DNA of 5,078 nucleotides, taken from Syntrophomonadaceae bacterium. Its GTDB lineage: Bacteria > Bacillota > Dethiobacteria > DTU022 > UBA8154. How positions within the stretch are numbered: position 1 is the stretch's first letter; the number at the start of each line of letters is the position of its first letter. The DNA is taken from assembly GCA_007122565.1 (NCBI GenBank), contig SKTJ01000310.1:1-5078 (forward strand), read 5' to 3'. A program made the position numbers and the translations under genes. Below are positions 4,329 through 5,078 of this stretch, one piece after another. The notes beneath the pieces were generated by a model that saw only the letters and a list, made by a program, of their open reading frames with translations, was not told the origin of the DNA and did no database searches.

Positions 4329-4913
4329 CTATAAGCTCATAATGCCGGTGAACCCCATAAAGGACAGGGACAGGATCCCCGCCGTTACCAGAGTAACTGC
4401 TGCTCCCTGCAACACGCCGGGCATATTCACCAGATCCAACCGTTCCCGGATACCGGCCATGATGACCAGAGCAAGAGTAAAACCGATTGCCGCTGCAATG
4501 GCATATACAATCGTCTGGACAATATTATGATCCATCTGGATGTTAAGTAAGGCCACACCCAGGATGGCACAGTTGGTCGTAATCAAGGGTAGATAAATCC
4601 CCAGGGCCCGGAAGAGTGTTGGATTGTTCTTTTTCATTACAATTTCCACCAACTGCACCAGGGACGCGATGACCAGAATGAACGCGATCGTCCTAAGGTA
4701 TACCAGGTCCATGGGAACCAGGATATAATTGAATATGAACCAGGTAACGATGGCTGCCAGCGTCATCACAAAGACAACGGCCATCCCCATGCCCAATGAT
4801 GTCTCAATCCGCTTGGAAACTCCCAGATATGGACAGACACCCAAAAACTGGTTTAAAACAATATTGTTAGCCAGGATGGCCACGAAAATGATTGCCGCCA
4901 GGTTTAGTTCCAT
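4329..4913 (-). CDS. rnfA: RnfA, electron transport complex subunit A
   Basis: This 194-residue polytopic membrane protein has the usual family length and about six hydrophobic segments. Two RnfA/NqrE signatures are visible: NNIVLNQFLGVCPYLGVS (residues 16-33, Cys27) near the N-terminus, and LGIYLPLITTNCAILG (residues 104-119, Cys115) in the middle. In the family these two conserved cysteines, with the matching pair of RnfE, hold a [2Fe-2S] cluster inside the membrane, on the electron path between the RnfB/RnfC ferredoxin/NAD side and the flavins of RnfG/RnfD. The ATG start is set by a perfect AGGAGG at 4921-4926, 7 nt upstream. Its TAG stop (4329-4331) overlaps the Shine-Dalgarno sequence of rnfB, so the two genes are tightly coupled. 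No anomaly is seen. Confidence 0.97.
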   Translation of the reverse strand: MELNLAAIIFVAILANNIVLNQFLGVCPYLGVSKRIETSLGMGMAVVFVMTLAAIVTWFIFNYILVPMDLVYLRTIAFILVIASLVQLVEIVMKKNNPTLFRALGIYLPLITTNCAILGVALLNIQMDHNIVQTIVYAIAAAIGFTLALVIMAGIRERLDLVNMPGVLQGAAVTLVTAGILSLSFMGFTGIMSL

Positions 4914-4944
4914 GGTTGAACCTCCTTTTCTTCACAGATTTGCC

Positions 4945-5078
4945 CTACTCGATTCCCATTTTCTTAAAGGTATAGTTAAACAGGGCCAACAAAATACCCA
5001 GGGCGATAAACGCCCCCGGTGGTGATGCAAACAGAGCCATGGGTTCAAACGATGTTCCCATAATATCAGCCCCAAATA
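4945..5078 (-). CDS. rnfE: RnfE, electron transport complex subunit E (C-terminal part, cut by window edge)
   Basis: Only the last 43 residues are inside the window; the gene continues past the right edge. The visible tail contains FEPMALFASPPGAFIALGILLA followed by a short basic end (TFKKMGIE) and TAG. The PPGAF(I/F)xLG segment near the C-terminus is characteristic of RnfE/NqrD membrane proteins. RnfE is an integral membrane subunit of the Rnf complex, which moves electrons from reduced ferredoxin to NAD+ with ion export; together with RnfA it is known to hold a membrane [2Fe-2S] centre, but its cysteines lie outside the window. It precedes rnfA by 31 nt, as in the clostridial order rnfC-D-G-E-A-B. 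The paralogous RnfA is similar in architecture, but the immediately following gene is clearly RnfA, which supports RnfE here. Confidence 0.9.
   Translation of the reverse strand, partial: FGADIMGTSFEPMALFASPPGAFIALGILLALFNYTFKKMGIE

Overview
All recognisable genes lie on the minus strand, so transcription runs from right to left. The window holds the end of an rnf operon (rnfE-rnfA-rnfB). After a terminator, a promoter and a repeat-rich intergenic stretch comes a second tight gene run: moaC, mrpE, mrpF, mrpG, a DUF4040 (MbhD-like) gene, an MbhE/MrpA-C-terminal-like gene, mrpB, and the start of mrpC, which leaves the window on the left. I find no plus-strand gene I would defend; the plus-strand ORFs are shadows.

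The organism looks like an anaerobic, low-to-mid GC Firmicute of the clostridial lineage (Peptococcaceae/Desulfotomaculum-like or a relative). This is inferred from the E-A-B end of the rnf operon, strong AGGAGG-type ribosome sites, frequent GTG/TTG starts, and an Mrp cluster in the dismembered Mbh-like order. The genus cannot be fixed from the sequence.

Layout: 4945-5078 rnfE C-terminus; 4329-4913 rnfA; 3506-4318 rnfB; 3455-3487 intrinsic terminator; 3410-3418 extended -10 promoter candidate; 3081-3405 a long leader with heptamer tracts and two palindromes; 2595-3080 moaC; 2083-2592 mrpE; 1818-2081 mrpF; 1572-1817 a purine-rich (minus strand) heptamer-repeat insertion; 1230-1571 mrpG; 994-1233 DUF4040 subunit; 600-965 MbhE-like subunit; 137-580 mrpB; 1-153 mrpC N-terminus.

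How the genes fit together: Rnf couples ferredoxin:NAD+ electron transfer to Na+ or H+ export. The Mrp/Mbh-type membrane module exchanges Na+ for H+, either alone as an antiporter or as the ion-translocating half of a redox complex whose other half would lie to the left. Together they would let the cell interconvert sodium and proton gradients made from ferredoxin. moaC (molybdenum cofactor synthesis) is the odd member. It is the first gene of the Mrp unit, and its last codons carry the ribosome site of mrpE.

The least explained part is non-coding: three tracts with strict 7-nt phasing, one of them splitting mrpF from mrpG and containing a 31-bp perfect direct repeat that runs into the mrpF stop codon.
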